The notes under the pieces: generated by a model
Database searches by the model: none
Told to the model about the DNA's origin: nothing
What the model saw: the letters and a program-made list of their open reading frames with translations, nothing else
NCBI RefSeq assembly: GCF_026913015.1
Contig: NZ_JAPTYD010000008.1
Coordinates: 62,001-126,000, forward strand
Reading direction: 5' to 3'
Length of the DNA stretch: 64,000 nucleotides
Origin: Paracoccus benzoatiresistens
Lineage (GTDB): Bacteria > Pseudomonadota > Alphaproteobacteria > Rhodobacterales > Rhodobacteraceae
Translations under genes and position numbers: made by a program
Part shown: positions 45,142 to 55,066 of the stretch, in pieces
Numbering within the stretch: position 1 is the stretch's first letter
How the letters are laid out: every line of letters begins with the position of its first letter

Positions 45142-45222
45142 CCGTGGCGGCCCATCTGCCACGGATCAATTCAGACGCGGCGCAGGGCAACCGGTGCCGC
45201 CCGCAGGTAGGCAGACCTGCGG
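45142..45222 (+). other. Two hairpins in the clpP-clpX leader
   Basis: The first hairpin pairs CCGTGGC (45142-45148) with GCCACGG (45158-45164). The second pairs CCGCAGGT (45201-45208) with ACCTGCGG (45215-45222) and ends 20 bp before the clpX ATG, close to its ribosome binding site. Neither is followed by a T run, so they are not ordinary terminators. They may protect or regulate the transcript. Confidence 0.5.
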
Positions 45223-45241
45223 CAATCGAGGAACGTGGACG

Positions 45242-46507
<1,266 letters not shown>

Positions 46508-46510
46508 CGG

Positions 46511-46534
46511 AGGGGGCCGCAAGGCCCCCTTTCT
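46511..46534 (+). terminator. Rho-independent terminator of clpX
   Basis: A perfect 8-bp stem AGGGGGCC/GGCCCCCT (46511-46518, 46523-46530) with a GCAA loop, followed by TTCT, lies directly after the clpX stop. Confidence 0.8.
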
Positions 46535-46621
46535 CGATGCGCCGCAGATGCGCGGGCAGGCTGGATCTTCGCCGCGCTTTGCGCCATATCGTTGCCAGCC
46601 AAGACTAAGAGGTTTCCGCTG

Positions 46622-46996
46622 ATGTCCTTCCTGCTTCGCGCCCTGACCTGGTGGAACAGCCAGACGATCAATACCCAGTTCTGGACCTGGCGGAACGGCA
46701 TCAAGGTCGGCGAGGATGCCGAGGGCAACATCTTCTACCAGAACAAGGACGGCTCGCGCCGCTGGGTGATCTTCAGCGGCGAATCCCAGGCCAGCCGGGT
46801 CAGCCCGGAATGGCATGGCTGGCTGCACCACACCTGGAACGAGCCGCCCACCAAGGCTCCGCTGCAGCACAAGGCTTGGGAAAAACCGCATCGCGAGAAC
46901 CAGACCGGGACGCCCGGAGCCTATTATCCCGAGGGGTCGCTTTATCACGCGGACCAGCCGGCACGGCGCGATTACGACGCCTGGCGGCCGGAATAA
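46622..46996 (+). CDS. NADH:ubiquinone oxidoreductase subunit NDUFA12 (B17.2)
   Basis: A supernumerary subunit of complex I shared by mitochondria and alphaproteobacteria; 124 residues. Family features are the early [37 protein letters not shown], and [16 protein letters not shown]. The start at 46622 (AAGAGG upstream) matches homologues. The main nuo operon is elsewhere. The MCE-domain gene begins 1 bp after its stop. Confidence 0.92.
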   Translation: MSFLLRALTWWNSQTINTQFWTWRNGIKVGEDAEGNIFYQNKDGSRRWVIFSGESQASRVSPEWHGWLHHTWNEPPTKAPLQHKAWEKPHRENQTGTPGAYYPEGSLYHADQPARRDYDAWRPE

Positions 46997-46997
46997 G

Positions 46998-47465
46998 ATG
47001 GCGCCTGCGGTCGAGCATCGGGCCGAACTTTTGGCCGGTGCCGCCGTTCTGGCGGCTGCCGCCGGGTTCCTGATCTGGGGCTTTGGCGACGGCTTCGCGC
47101 GAGAGCCGGGCTATGAGGTGAGGGCATCCTTTCCTGACGTGGACGGCATTGCCGTGGGCACCGAGGTCCGCCTCGCCGGGGTTCGGGTCGGCCGCGTCTC
47201 GGATGTCCAGCTGAACCCCCAGACCTACATGGCCGACGCGCGGCTGACGATCCCCGAGGGCATTGCCCTGCCGTCCGACAGCGCGGCGCTGATCCAGACG
47301 GACGGTTTGCTGGGCGGTGCCTATATCCTGATCCAGCCCGGCGGCAGCCCCGAGAATCTTGCGCCGGGAGACGAGATCGAGGATGTGCAGGGCGCCGTCA
47401 GCCTGCTGTCGCTGATGATGAAATTCGTTGACAGTCAGGCACAAGACGAAGAGGCCCAGCCGTGA
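46998..47465 (+). CDS. MlaD/MCE-family lipid-transfer protein
   Basis: A 155-residue protein with one transmembrane helix (about 11-29) and one periplasmic MCE domain (VRASFPDVDGIAVGTEVRLAG, GLLGGAYILIQPGG, VQGAVSLLSLM). It matches MlaD, which carries phospholipids between membranes. The mlaE/mlaF permease and ATPase genes are not here. It overlaps the DUF2155 gene by 4 bp. Confidence 0.9.
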   Translation: MAPAVEHRAELLAGAAVLAAAAGFLIWGFGDGFAREPGYEVRASFPDVDGIAVGTEVRLAGVRVGRVSDVQLNPQTYMADARLTIPEGIALPSDSAALIQTDGLLGGAYILIQPGGSPENLAPGDEIEDVQGAVSLLSLMMKFVDSQAQDEEAQP

Positions 47466-47812
47466 TCCGTGCCGCCCTTCTGTTGGCGGCCTTGGCAAGC
47501 CCGGCCGCCGCGCAGGAAGTCGCGCGGGCAGATGGTGCACTGCTGCGGGGGCTGGACAAGATTTCCGGCCGCACGACCGATCTGCCGGTCCAGGTCGGGC
47601 AGGCCGTCCGCTATGGCCGGCTGGAGGTCCGTCTGGGCGAGTGCCGCTATCCCGCCGGCGATCCCAGTTCGGATGCCTATGCGCAACTGACGATCACCGA
47701 CACGGCACAGAACGTCACGCTGTTCAGCGGCTGGATGATCGCGTCCTCGCCCGCGCTGTCGGCGCTTGACGATACCCGCTATGACGTCTGGGTGATTTCC
47801 TGCCAAAGCTGA
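47462..47812 (+). CDS. DUF2155-family exported protein
   Basis: A 116-residue protein starting with GTG and overlapping the MlaD-family stop. It has a short signal peptide (MIRAALLLAALASPAAA) and then the DUF2155 domain: GLDKISGRTTDLPVQVGQAV, GRLEVRLGECRYP and LFSGWMIASSPALSALDDTRYDVWVISC. The two cysteines may form a disulfide. Function is unknown; the linkage with NDUFA12 and MlaD is seen in relatives. Its last 34 bp overlap the end of aat on the other strand. Confidence 0.87.
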   Translation: MIRAALLLAALASPAAAQEVARADGALLRGLDKISGRTTDLPVQVGQAVRYGRLEVRLGECRYPAGDPSSDAYAQLTITDTAQNVTLFSGWMIASSPALSALDDTRYDVWVISCQS

Positions 47813-48408
47813 TCGGCCGAGGGCAGGGGATGCGCGGACAGGCTGGCGTGCCGCGCCAGGGCCCGGGCCAGAAGCCTGTGATACTGATCACGCGGTATTT
47901 CCTGGCCGCCCATGCGGGCCAAATGCGGGGTCAGGAACTGGGTGTCGAACAGGGTGAAGCCGCAGCGCTTCAGATGGCTGGACATCCATAGCAGCGCCAT
48001 CTTGGACCCGTTGGTCCGGGCCGAGACCATGGATTCCCCGAAGAACGCCGCCCCCAGGGTCACGCCGAAGATGCCACCCGCGAAGGCGCCGTCATGCCGG
48101 ACCTCCAGCGCATGGGCATGGCCGGCCCGGTGAAGCTGGTGATAGAGCCGCATCAGCGGCGCATTGATCCAGGTCGCCTCCCGGTCTGCGCAGGCATCCA
48201 GCACATGGCCGAAGTCGCAATCCAGATGCGCCGACCAGCCCCCGCGGCGCAGGTCGCGCAGCAGCGACCGCGAGGCGTGGACCCGGCCCACCGGCAGGAT
48301 TCCCCGCAGCGGCGGATCATACCAGTAAAGCCGGGGGTCATAGGCGCTTTCCGCCATGGGAAAGACGCCGCGCGCATAGCCCTTCAGCAGTTGCGCCGGC
48401 GTCAGCAT
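47779..48408 (-). CDS. aat: Leucyl/phenylalanyl-tRNA-protein transferase
   Basis: Adds Leu or Phe to proteins with N-terminal Arg or Lys, creating degrons for ClpS-ClpAP. The 209-residue chain has LLKGYARGVFPMAES, YWYDPPLRGILP, GGIFGVTLGAAFFGESMVS and the C-terminal FDTQFLTPHL. It is the third gene after accB and accC (8-bp gap). Its 3' end overlaps the convergent DUF2155 gene. Confidence 0.95.
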   Translation of the reverse strand: MLTPAQLLKGYARGVFPMAESAYDPRLYWYDPPLRGILPVGRVHASRSLLRDLRRGGWSAHLDCDFGHVLDACADREATWINAPLMRLYHQLHRAGHAHALEVRHDGAFAGGIFGVTLGAAFFGESMVSARTNGSKMALLWMSSHLKRCGFTLFDTQFLTPHLARMGGQEIPRDQYHRLLARALARHASLSAHPLPSADQLWQEITQTS

Positions 48409-48416
48409 GGGTCCGG

Positions 48417-49763
48417 TCAGCCGAACTTGTGGTCCAGCCAGCGCTCCAGCCAGTGGATCGAATAGTTGCCGGCCAGAATGTCGGGTTCCTGCAAGAGCGC
48501 CGTGAACAGGGGCACGGTCGTGTCGATGCCGTCCACGATCAGTTCGCCCAGGGCGCGATCCAGCCGGGCCAGGGCCTCGGCCCGGTCGCGGCCATGCACG
48601 ATCAGCTTGCCGATCAGGCTGTCATAGTAGGGTGGGATCGAATAGCCGTCGTAAAGCGCGCTGTCGATCCGCACGCCAAGGCCGCCCGGGGCGTGATACT
48701 GGGTGATTCGGCCAGGGCAGGGCGAGAATCCCGGCACCTTTTCGGCGTTGATCCGAACCTCGATGGAATGGCCGCGGATCGACAGGTCTTCCTGGCGGAA
48801 CTCCATCTCGTAGCCCGCGGCGACAAGGATCTGCTGGCGGACGAGGTCCACCCCGAAGATCGCCTCGGTCACCGGGTGTTCGACCTGCAGGCGGGTGTTC
48901 ATCTCGATGAAGTAGAACTCGCCGTCCTCATAGAGGAACTCGATGGTGCCGGCGCCGGCATAGCCGATCTTGGCCACGGCCTCGGCGCAGATCTGGCCGA
49001 TCCGGGCGCGTTCGGCCGGAGTGATCGTGGGCCCGGGGGCTTCCTCCAGCACCTTCTGGTGACGGCGCTGCAGGGAACAGTCGCGCTCGCCCAGATGGAC
49101 GGCGCGGCCCTTGCCGTCGCCAAAGACCTGGATCTCGATGTGGCGCGGCTTTTGCAGGTATTTCTCGATATAGACATCGGGATTGCCGAAGGCGGCCTTG
49201 GCCTCGGCCCGGGCGGTGCGGAAGGCGACCTCCAGCCCCTTTTCATCCTGGGCGACCTTCATGCCGCGCCCGCCGCCGCCCGCCGTGGCCTTGATGATGA
49301 CGGGATAGCCGATCGCCGCGGCGACCTTGCGGGCGGCCTCCACGTCATCGACGCCCCCGTCGCTGCCGGGCACGCAGGGCACGCCCAGGTTCTTCATCGT
49401 GTCCTTGGCGGTGATCTTGTCGCCCATGATGCGGATATGTTCCGCGCGCGGGCCGATGAAGGTGATGCCGTGGTCTTCCACCATCTGCACGAAGGCGGCG
49501 TTTTCGGACAGAAAGCCGTAGCCCGGATGGATCGCCTGCGCGCCGGTGATCTCGCAGGCCGAGATGATGGCGGGCATCGAGAGATAGCTGGCCGACGACG
49601 GCGCGGGCCCGATACAGACGGATTCGTCGGCCATGCGGACGTGCATCGCATCGGCGTCGGCGGTCGAATGGACCGCGACTGATGCAATTCCCATCTCGCG
49701 GCAGGCGCGAATCACGCGGAGGGCGATCTCGCCCCGATTGGCGATCAGGATCTTGTCGAACAT
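48417..49763 (-). CDS. accC: Acetyl-CoA carboxylase, biotin carboxylase subunit
   Basis: ATP-grasp enzyme that carboxylates biotin on AccB, the first step of fatty acid synthesis; 448 residues. [20 protein letters not shown], the glycine-rich ATP loop [12 protein letters not shown], the active-site region [14 protein letters not shown] and RINAEKV are intact. It starts 7 bp after accB. Confidence 0.97.
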   Translation of the reverse strand: MFDKILIANRGEIALRVIRACREMGIASVAVHSTADADAMHVRMADESVCIGPAPSSASYLSMPAIISACEITGAQAIHPGYGFLSENAAFVQMVEDHGITFIGPRAEHIRIMGDKITAKDTMKNLGVPCVPGSDGGVDDVEAARKVAAAIGYPVIIKATAGGGGRGMKVAQDEKGLEVAFRTARAEAKAAFGNPDVYIEKYLQKPRHIEIQVFGDGKGRAVHLGERDCSLQRRHQKVLEEAPGPTITPAERARIGQICAEAVAKIGYAGAGTIEFLYEDGEFYFIEMNTRLQVEHPVTEAIFGVDLVRQQILVAAGYEMEFRQEDLSIRGHSIEVRINAEKVPGFSPCPGRITQYHAPGGLGVRIDSALYDGYSIPPYYDSLIGKLIVHGRDRAEALARLDRALGELIVDGIDTTVPLFTALLQEPDILAGNYSIHWLERWLDHKFG

Positions 49764-49770
49764 CCGCGCC

Positions 49771-50280
49771 TCACTCGACGACCATCAGGGGCGCGCCGAA
49801 TTCGACCGGGGTGCCGTCGTCGATCAGGATGCGCTTGACGGTGCCTGCCCGGGGGGCAGGGATGTGGTTCATGGTCTTCATCGCCTCGACGATCAGCAGC
49901 GTGTCGCCTTCCGCCACGGCCTGGCCGATCTGGACGAAGGGGGCGGCGCCGGGTTCGGCCGAGAGATAGGCAGTCCCGACCATGGGCGAGGTCACGGCTC
50001 CGGGCAGGGTGGCCGGGTCCTCGGTGACGGCGGGCAGTTGGGCGGCAGGCGCAGGTGCCGCCGAGGAGGGGGCGGGCGCTGCCGCAGCGACCGGGGCAGG
50101 CGCGGCATAGGTCACCTGCCTGGCGTGCTTGGAGAGGCTGACCGTCAGGCGGTCATGTTCGCCGTATTCACGCTTGACCGACAGTTCCGACAGCTCGCTT
50201 GCATTCAACAGTTCCGCCAGCGACTGGATGAAAGCCACGTCGCCTTCGTGATGCTTGCCGTTCTGGGAATCGTTGCTCAT
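49771..50280 (-). CDS. accB: Acetyl-CoA carboxylase biotin carboxyl carrier protein
   Basis: Carries biotin between the carboxylase and transferase sites; 169 residues. The C-terminal biotinyl domain has the biotin-accepting Lys in VEAMKTMNH. Between it and the N-terminal helices is an Ala/Pro-rich linker (about 65-95). The ATG at 50280 has GAGG upstream. A minus-strand TATAAG at 50340-50345 might be its -10. It heads accB-accC-aat. Confidence 0.96.
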   Translation of the reverse strand: MSNDSQNGKHHEGDVAFIQSLAELLNASELSELSVKREYGEHDRLTVSLSKHARQVTYAAPAPVAAAAPAPSSAAPAPAAQLPAVTEDPATLPGAVTSPMVGTAYLSAEPGAAPFVQIGQAVAEGDTLLIVEAMKTMNHIPAPRAGTVKRILIDDGTPVEFGAPLMVVE

Positions 50281-50393
50281 GCGGTCCTCTGCCAATGTTT
50301 ATGATGTCGCGGACCGGCCGGGCCCCGACAATTGGCCCGCTTATAGACCCCAAGCGCCGCCAAGGGGAAGGGTTTGAGACGCAGACCTTGCGA

Positions 50394-50705
50394 TTAGGGA
50401 CGCGACGCCTTTTCCGCCAGCCCCGAAGTGCCCGCGCGGCGGTCCAGTTCGGCTTCCACATCGGCCAGGGTCACGTCGCGGGCGGCCAGCATGACCAGCA
50501 GGTGGAAGATCACGTCTGCGGCCTCGGCCGTCAGGCGGGCGCGGTCGCCCTTGACGGCCTCGATGATGGCCTCGACGGCTTCCTCGCCGAACTTCTCGGC
50601 GCATTTCTCGGGGCCCTTGGCCAGCAGCTTGGCAGTCCAACTGTCATCCGGGCTGGCGGACTTGCGGGCGGCGACGGTCGCGGCCAGGTCGTGGATCGCG
50701 CTCAT
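50394..50705 (-). CDS. hisE: Phosphoribosyl-ATP diphosphatase
   Basis: Second step of histidine synthesis; a 103-residue MazG-like all-helical enzyme. [17 protein letters not shown] and [18 protein letters not shown] contain the metal-binding acidic residues. It overlaps the hisF stop by 4 bp. No hisI domain is fused to it. Confidence 0.94.
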   Translation of the reverse strand: MSAIHDLAATVAARKSASPDDSWTAKLLAKGPEKCAEKFGEEAVEAIIEAVKGDRARLTAEAADVIFHLLVMLAARDVTLADVEAELDRRAGTSGLAEKASRP

Positions 50706-51463
50706 GCCAGCCTCATCGGGATGCCGGCGGCGGCCATGTGGGCCTTGGCCTCGGCCACGGTGAAGGTGCCGAAATGGAAGATCGAGGCTGCAAGAACGGC
50801 GCTGGCATTGCCTTCGGTCACGCCCTCGACCAGGTGGTCCAGCGTGCCGACCCCGCCCGAGGCGATCACGGGGATGTTCACCGCATCCGCGATGGCGCGG
50901 GTCAGGGGGATGTTGAAGCCCGCCCGGGTACCGTCGCGGTCCATGCTGGTCAGAAGGATCTCTCCGGCGCCCTTGGCCTCGACCTGCCGGGCAAATTCGA
51001 CGGCGTCGATGCCGGTGGGTTTCCTGCCGCCATGGGTGAAGATCTCCCACCGGCCATCCGCCACCGTCTTGGCGTCGATGGCCACAACGATGCACTGGCT
51101 GCCGAAACGGTCGGCGGCCTCGGCCACGACTTCGGGGTTGGCAACCGCGGCGGAGTTGAAGCTGACCTTGTCGGCGCCCGCCAGCAGCAGGTCGCGCACA
51201 TCCTTGTGGCTGCGAACGCCGCCGCCTACGGTCAGCGGCACGAAGCATTGTTCGGCGGTGCGCGTCACCAGGTCGAACATGGTGCCTCGGTTTTCGTGGG
51301 TGGCGTGGATGTCCAGGAAGCAGATCTCGTCGGCGCCTGCGGCGTCATAGGCGCGCGCGGCCTCGACCGGGTCGCCGGCGTCGATCAGGTCGACAAAGTT
51401 GACGCCCTTGACGACGCGGCCATCGGCCACGTCCAGGCAGGGGATGATGCGGGTCTTGAGCAT
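50702..51463 (-). CDS. hisF: Imidazole glycerol phosphate synthase, cyclase subunit
   Basis: Barrel enzyme that closes the imidazole ring with ammonia from HisH; 253 residues. [20 protein letters not shown] has the catalytic Asp, [10 protein letters not shown] and [13 protein letters not shown] are the phosphate sites, and Asp in [10 protein letters not shown] is the second catalytic acid. The ATG at 51463 follows a GGAGAGG. hisH, hisA and hisB are not in the window. It is divergent from selD. Confidence 0.96.
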   Translation of the reverse strand: MLKTRIIPCLDVADGRVVKGVNFVDLIDAGDPVEAARAYDAAGADEICFLDIHATHENRGTMFDLVTRTAEQCFVPLTVGGGVRSHKDVRDLLLAGADKVSFNSAAVANPEVVAEAADRFGSQCIVVAIDAKTVADGRWEIFTHGGRKPTGIDAVEFARQVEAKGAGEILLTSMDRDGTRAGFNIPLTRAIADAVNIPVIASGGVGTLDHLVEGVTEGNASAVLAASIFHFGTFTVAEAKAHMAAAGIPMRLA

Positions 51464-51560
51464 GGGCCTCTCCTTGCGGAACTGTCCTATGCGCAAACCG
51501 CCCTTCGTTGAAGATGCGATTTGCGGGTGATACCGTGGCTGCCAACCGATGGAGGCCCCG

Positions 51561-52616
51561 ATGGACGACCAGCAAAAGACCGAACCCCGCCTGACCTCAT
51601 TGTCCCACGGCGGCGGCTGCGGCTGCAAGATCGCGCCGGGGGTGCTGACCGGGCTTTTGCGCGGCACGGCCATGCTGCCAGTTCCGGAGGCGCTGCTGGT
51701 CGGGATCGAGACTTCGGACGACGCGGCGGTTTACCAGCTGAACGACCGGCAGGCGCTGGTGGCGACGACGGATTTCTTCATGCCCATCGTCGATGATCCC
51801 GTGGACTTCGGCCGCATCGCCGCGACCAACGCCATCAGTGACGTTTACGCCATGGGCGGGACGCCCATCATGGCGCTGTCGCTTGTGGGGATGCCGATCA
51901 ACACCCTGTCGGCCGAGACCATCGCCCGGATCCTGGAGGGAGGCGCCATGGCCTGCCGCGAGGCGGGCATTCCCATCGGCGGCGGCCATACCATCGATTC
52001 GGTCGAGGCGATCTATGGCCTGGTGGCCCTGGGGCTGGTCGATCCGGCTCACGTCAAGCGCAACAGCGGGGCAAGGCCCGGCGACGTGCTGATCCTGGGC
52101 AAGCCGCTGGGCGTCGGCGTGATGTCGGCCGCGCTGAAGAAGGGCGGGCTGTCCGCGGATGGTTACGGGGCAATGATCGCGGCCACGACGAAGCTGAACA
52201 CGCCGGGGTCGGATCTGGCGCGGCTGCCGGGCGTTCACGCGATGACCGACGTGACCGGCTTTGGCCTGGCCGGTCACGCGCTGGAGATGGCGCGCGGATC
52301 GGGATGCCAGCTGCGGCTGGACTGGTCTGCCGTGCCTCTGCTGGCAGGCGCGCGCGATCTGGCGGCGCAGGGCTTTGTCACCGGGGCATCAGGCCGCAAC
52401 TGGGCCAGCTACGGGGCCGAGGTCACGCTGCCTGAAGGCTTCGCCGACACCGACCGTGCGCTGCTGGCTGATCCTCAGACCAGCGGCGGCCTGCTGGTCG
52501 CATGCGCCGAGGACCAGGCACCTGCGGCGCTGGCGATCTTCCGCGATCACGGATTTGGCGATGCTGCGGTGATCGGGCGGGCGGTGCAGGGTCCGCAGGG
52601 GATTGTCGTCGGCTAA
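51561..52616 (+). CDS. selD: Selenide, water dikinase (selenophosphate synthase)
   Basis: Makes selenophosphate from selenide and ATP, for selenocysteine and/or 2-selenouridine. The N-terminal active site HGGGCGCKI has C20 (the Cys/Sec position), C22 and K23. The AIRS-like fold follows ([51 protein letters not shown]). The ATG at 51561 is preceded by GGAGG; an ATG at 51549 is in frame. It is a Cys form of 351 residues. selA, selB, selC and mnmH are not nearby. It overlaps the convergent binding-protein gene by 4 bp. Confidence 0.95.
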   Translation: MDDQQKTEPRLTSLSHGGGCGCKIAPGVLTGLLRGTAMLPVPEALLVGIETSDDAAVYQLNDRQALVATTDFFMPIVDDPVDFGRIAATNAISDVYAMGGTPIMALSLVGMPINTLSAETIARILEGGAMACREAGIPIGGGHTIDSVEAIYGLVALGLVDPAHVKRNSGARPGDVLILGKPLGVGVMSAALKKGGLSADGYGAMIAATTKLNTPGSDLARLPGVHAMTDVTGFGLAGHALEMARGSGCQLRLDWSAVPLLAGARDLAAQGFVTGASGRNWASYGAEVTLPEGFADTDRALLADPQTSGGLLVACAEDQAPAALAIFRDHGFGDAAVIGRAVQGPQGIVVG

Positions 52617-54205
52617 TCTGCCACGCGATACAGGTCCTTGCCATACCATCGGGCGGCAGTTTCGGTCGGCAGACCCCTGATCGCCGGGTCGATCATCTCG
52701 GCCCGTGCATAATGATAGACGAAGATGGCCGGAAGCTCGGTCGCAAGAAGGCCCTCGGCCTGCGCGTGCATCGCTGCGGGATCGGGCGCCCTCTCTGCCT
52801 CGGCCATCAGGCGGTCATAGGCGGCATTGTTCCAGCCGCCGAGGTTCGGCCCCTTGCTGCGAAACCAGTCGAGAAAACTCGTGGCATCGCCGTAATCCGC
52901 GCACCAGGAATAACGGGCGATGTCGAAATCTCCGCGATGCATCCGGTCGCTGTGGGTCCCCCAGTCGTCATCCGACAGGGCAAGTTTGACGCCCAGGGGC
53001 TTCCACGATTGCTGCGCGGCAATGGCGAGGGCCTTGTGGTGCTCATCCGTGTTGTAGTGCAGCGTCAGGCTGAGAGGATTGGCGGGACCGAAGCCCGCCT
53101 GCGCCATCAGCACCCGGGCCGCGGTGTTGCGCTGGTCGGGCGTCATGCCAGCGATCGCGGGTGCCGGAAGGTCGGCGATGGCCCAGTGGGTCAGGCCAAG
53201 GGCGGGCCGCTGGCCGCCCCGCAGCACCCGGTCCACAATGCCGTCGCGGTCCAGCGCCAGACTGAGCGCCTGGCGCACGCGTATATCCTTCAGCGCGGCC
53301 GGACCCTTGTCCGACAGGTTGAGGACATAGAAGTAGGTGCAGGGAACAGGCAGTGCCACCGCCCGGCCCGGATGATCCTGCGACACCTGCCCGTACCGGC
53401 CGGCGGGAATGGGGGCGCGGTCCAGATCCCCCGCAAGATGGCGCGCCAGCGCGGCATCGGCGCCGTTGACGACCACGCCGCGCAGGGCTTGCATGACGAC
53501 ATTCCCGGCATCCCAGTAGGCCGGGTTCCTGACGAAGGTGATCTCGCCCGCCGTGTTCGCCTGCAAGACGAAGGCGCCGTTGCCGACAAGGATTCCGGGC
53601 TGCGTCCAGGCGGAACCATGCCGGTCGATCACCTTGCGGGGCACCGGATAGGTCGCGGGATCGGCCAGCATCTTCAGGAGGTGCGGCGTTGGCTTGTCCA
53701 GCGTGACCTGCAGCGTGCGCTCGTCGAGGGCCCTGACGCCTAACTGGTCAGAGGACAGTTCGCCGGCGATGATTCGGCGGGCATTCGCGACATTCATCAG
53801 CGTCAGAAACCTCGCCGAGGCAAACCCGGCCTTCGGATCGGCCACGCGCCGCCAGCCATGAACGAAATCGTCCGCCGTCACCGGCTCGCCATCCGACCAG
53901 GACGCCTCGCGCAGCACAAAGGTGTGGGTCAGCCCGTCCGCGCTGACCTGATGCGAGATGGCAACCCCCGGCACCATCGTGCCGTCCGGGCCTTCGTTCA
54001 TCAGCCCCTCGAACAGTTGCCGCACCGCGTCCCTGTCCTGGGGCTCTGCGGCGGCGGCGGGATCCAGTGCCCCGACCCTGTCCTGCAACCAGTATGTAAA
54101 GGTCTGCTCGGCAGCCAGCGTCTCGCCTTCGGCTGGCTGCACCGCCAGAGCGGGCAGGGCCAGCAGGACCAGAAGGACAAGGGGATTGAACAGCTTGGTC
54201 ATCAT
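52613..54205 (-). CDS. Peptide/oligopeptide ABC transporter substrate-binding protein (OppA-like)
   Basis: A 530-residue SBP_bac_5 family protein with a Sec signal peptide (LFNPLVLLVLLALPALA). Typical segments are FTYWLQDRVGALDPAAAAEP, the LREASWSDGEPVTADDFVHG loop, IRVRQALSLALDRDGIV and FDIARYSWCADYGDATSFL. It resembles OppA/MppA, which bind peptides (murein tripeptide for MppA). No permease or ATPase gene is adjacent, so it is an orphan or shares a transporter. The start at 54205 is an ATG-ATG pair. Confidence 0.88.
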   Translation of the reverse strand: MMTKLFNPLVLLVLLALPALAVQPAEGETLAAEQTFTYWLQDRVGALDPAAAAEPQDRDAVRQLFEGLMNEGPDGTMVPGVAISHQVSADGLTHTFVLREASWSDGEPVTADDFVHGWRRVADPKAGFASARFLTLMNVANARRIIAGELSSDQLGVRALDERTLQVTLDKPTPHLLKMLADPATYPVPRKVIDRHGSAWTQPGILVGNGAFVLQANTAGEITFVRNPAYWDAGNVVMQALRGVVVNGADAALARHLAGDLDRAPIPAGRYGQVSQDHPGRAVALPVPCTYFYVLNLSDKGPAALKDIRVRQALSLALDRDGIVDRVLRGGQRPALGLTHWAIADLPAPAIAGMTPDQRNTAARVLMAQAGFGPANPLSLTLHYNTDEHHKALAIAAQQSWKPLGVKLALSDDDWGTHSDRMHRGDFDIARYSWCADYGDATSFLDWFRSKGPNLGGWNNAAYDRLMAEAERAPDPAAMHAQAEGLLATELPAIFVYHYARAEMIDPAIRGLPTETAARWYGKDLYRVAD

Positions 54206-54421
54206 GGCATGTCCAGTGGGTGGCATGGCGGGGCCTGTCGTAACCGGGGGCGCGCGGCCCGGCAAGTCCGCATGGCCTGTGGTCCCGAACTGCCACGCCA
54301 TCGACACTGACGTTGCGGCCAGGGCGCCGAAATCCTTGACCGGTTTCCGGCCTTCGCGATAACCCCGTAGAAGATAAGAGGCTGGCCGGATTGACAAAGG
54401 CCGCCAAGGGGAGGGTTTTCA

Positions 54422-55066
54422 ATGAATGGCCTTTTAGGCCTGTCGCGCGGCATTGATCGCGTCAACACCGTGATTGGCCGCAATGTGTCCTGGCTGATCC
54501 TGCTTGCAATATTCGTCAGCGCCACCAACGCCATCATCCGCAAGGCCTTCAGCGTGTCCTCGAACGCCTGGCTGGAACTGCAGTGGTATCTGTACGGCGC
54601 TGCCTTCCTGCTGGCGTCCGCCTATACGCTGCTGGAAAACGAACATATCCGCATCGACATCGTCTTTGCCGCCTGGTCGCGCCGCGTCCAGCACTGGATC
54701 GAGCTTCTGGGCCACATCTTCTTCCTGATGCCCTTCGTCCTGCTGAGCCTGTGGCTGTGCTGGCCCTGGCTGGCCCGGTCCTTCCGCACGGGCGAGATGT
54801 CGATGAACGCGGGCGGGCTGATGCTGTGGCCCGCCAAGGCGCTGCTGTTCACGGGCTTCGTGCTGCTGCTGCTGCAGGGCATTTCGGAAATCATCAAGAA
54901 GATCGCCGTGATGCGCGGCCTCATCCCCGACTTCAACATGCCGATGGGCCACCATGCGCCCCTGGAACTGGACGAGGAACTGCTGGAGCAGGCGGGATTT
55001 GTCGATCCGCACCACCCTGATGCCGATCCAAGGGCGCACAAGACCGGCCAGGAGCCTCGCAAATGA
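54422..55066 (+). CDS. TRAP transporter small permease (DctQ/TakQ-like)
   Basis: Four-helix membrane subunit of a sodium-driven TRAP uptake system, 214 residues. Helices are visible around NVSWLILLAIFVSATNAIIR, LQWYLYGAAFLLASAYTLLEN, IFFLMPFVLLSLWLCWPWL and ALLFTGFVLLLLQGISEI. The ENEHIRIDI motif after helix 2 is typical. The ribosome binding site is GGGGAGGG. It overlaps the large-permease gene by 4 bp. Confidence 0.92.
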   Translation: MNGLLGLSRGIDRVNTVIGRNVSWLILLAIFVSATNAIIRKAFSVSSNAWLELQWYLYGAAFLLASAYTLLENEHIRIDIVFAAWSRRVQHWIELLGHIFFLMPFVLLSLWLCWPWLARSFRTGEMSMNAGGLMLWPAKALLFTGFVLLLLQGISEIIKKIAVMRGLIPDFNMPMGHHAPLELDEELLEQAGFVDPHHPDADPRAHKTGQEPRK

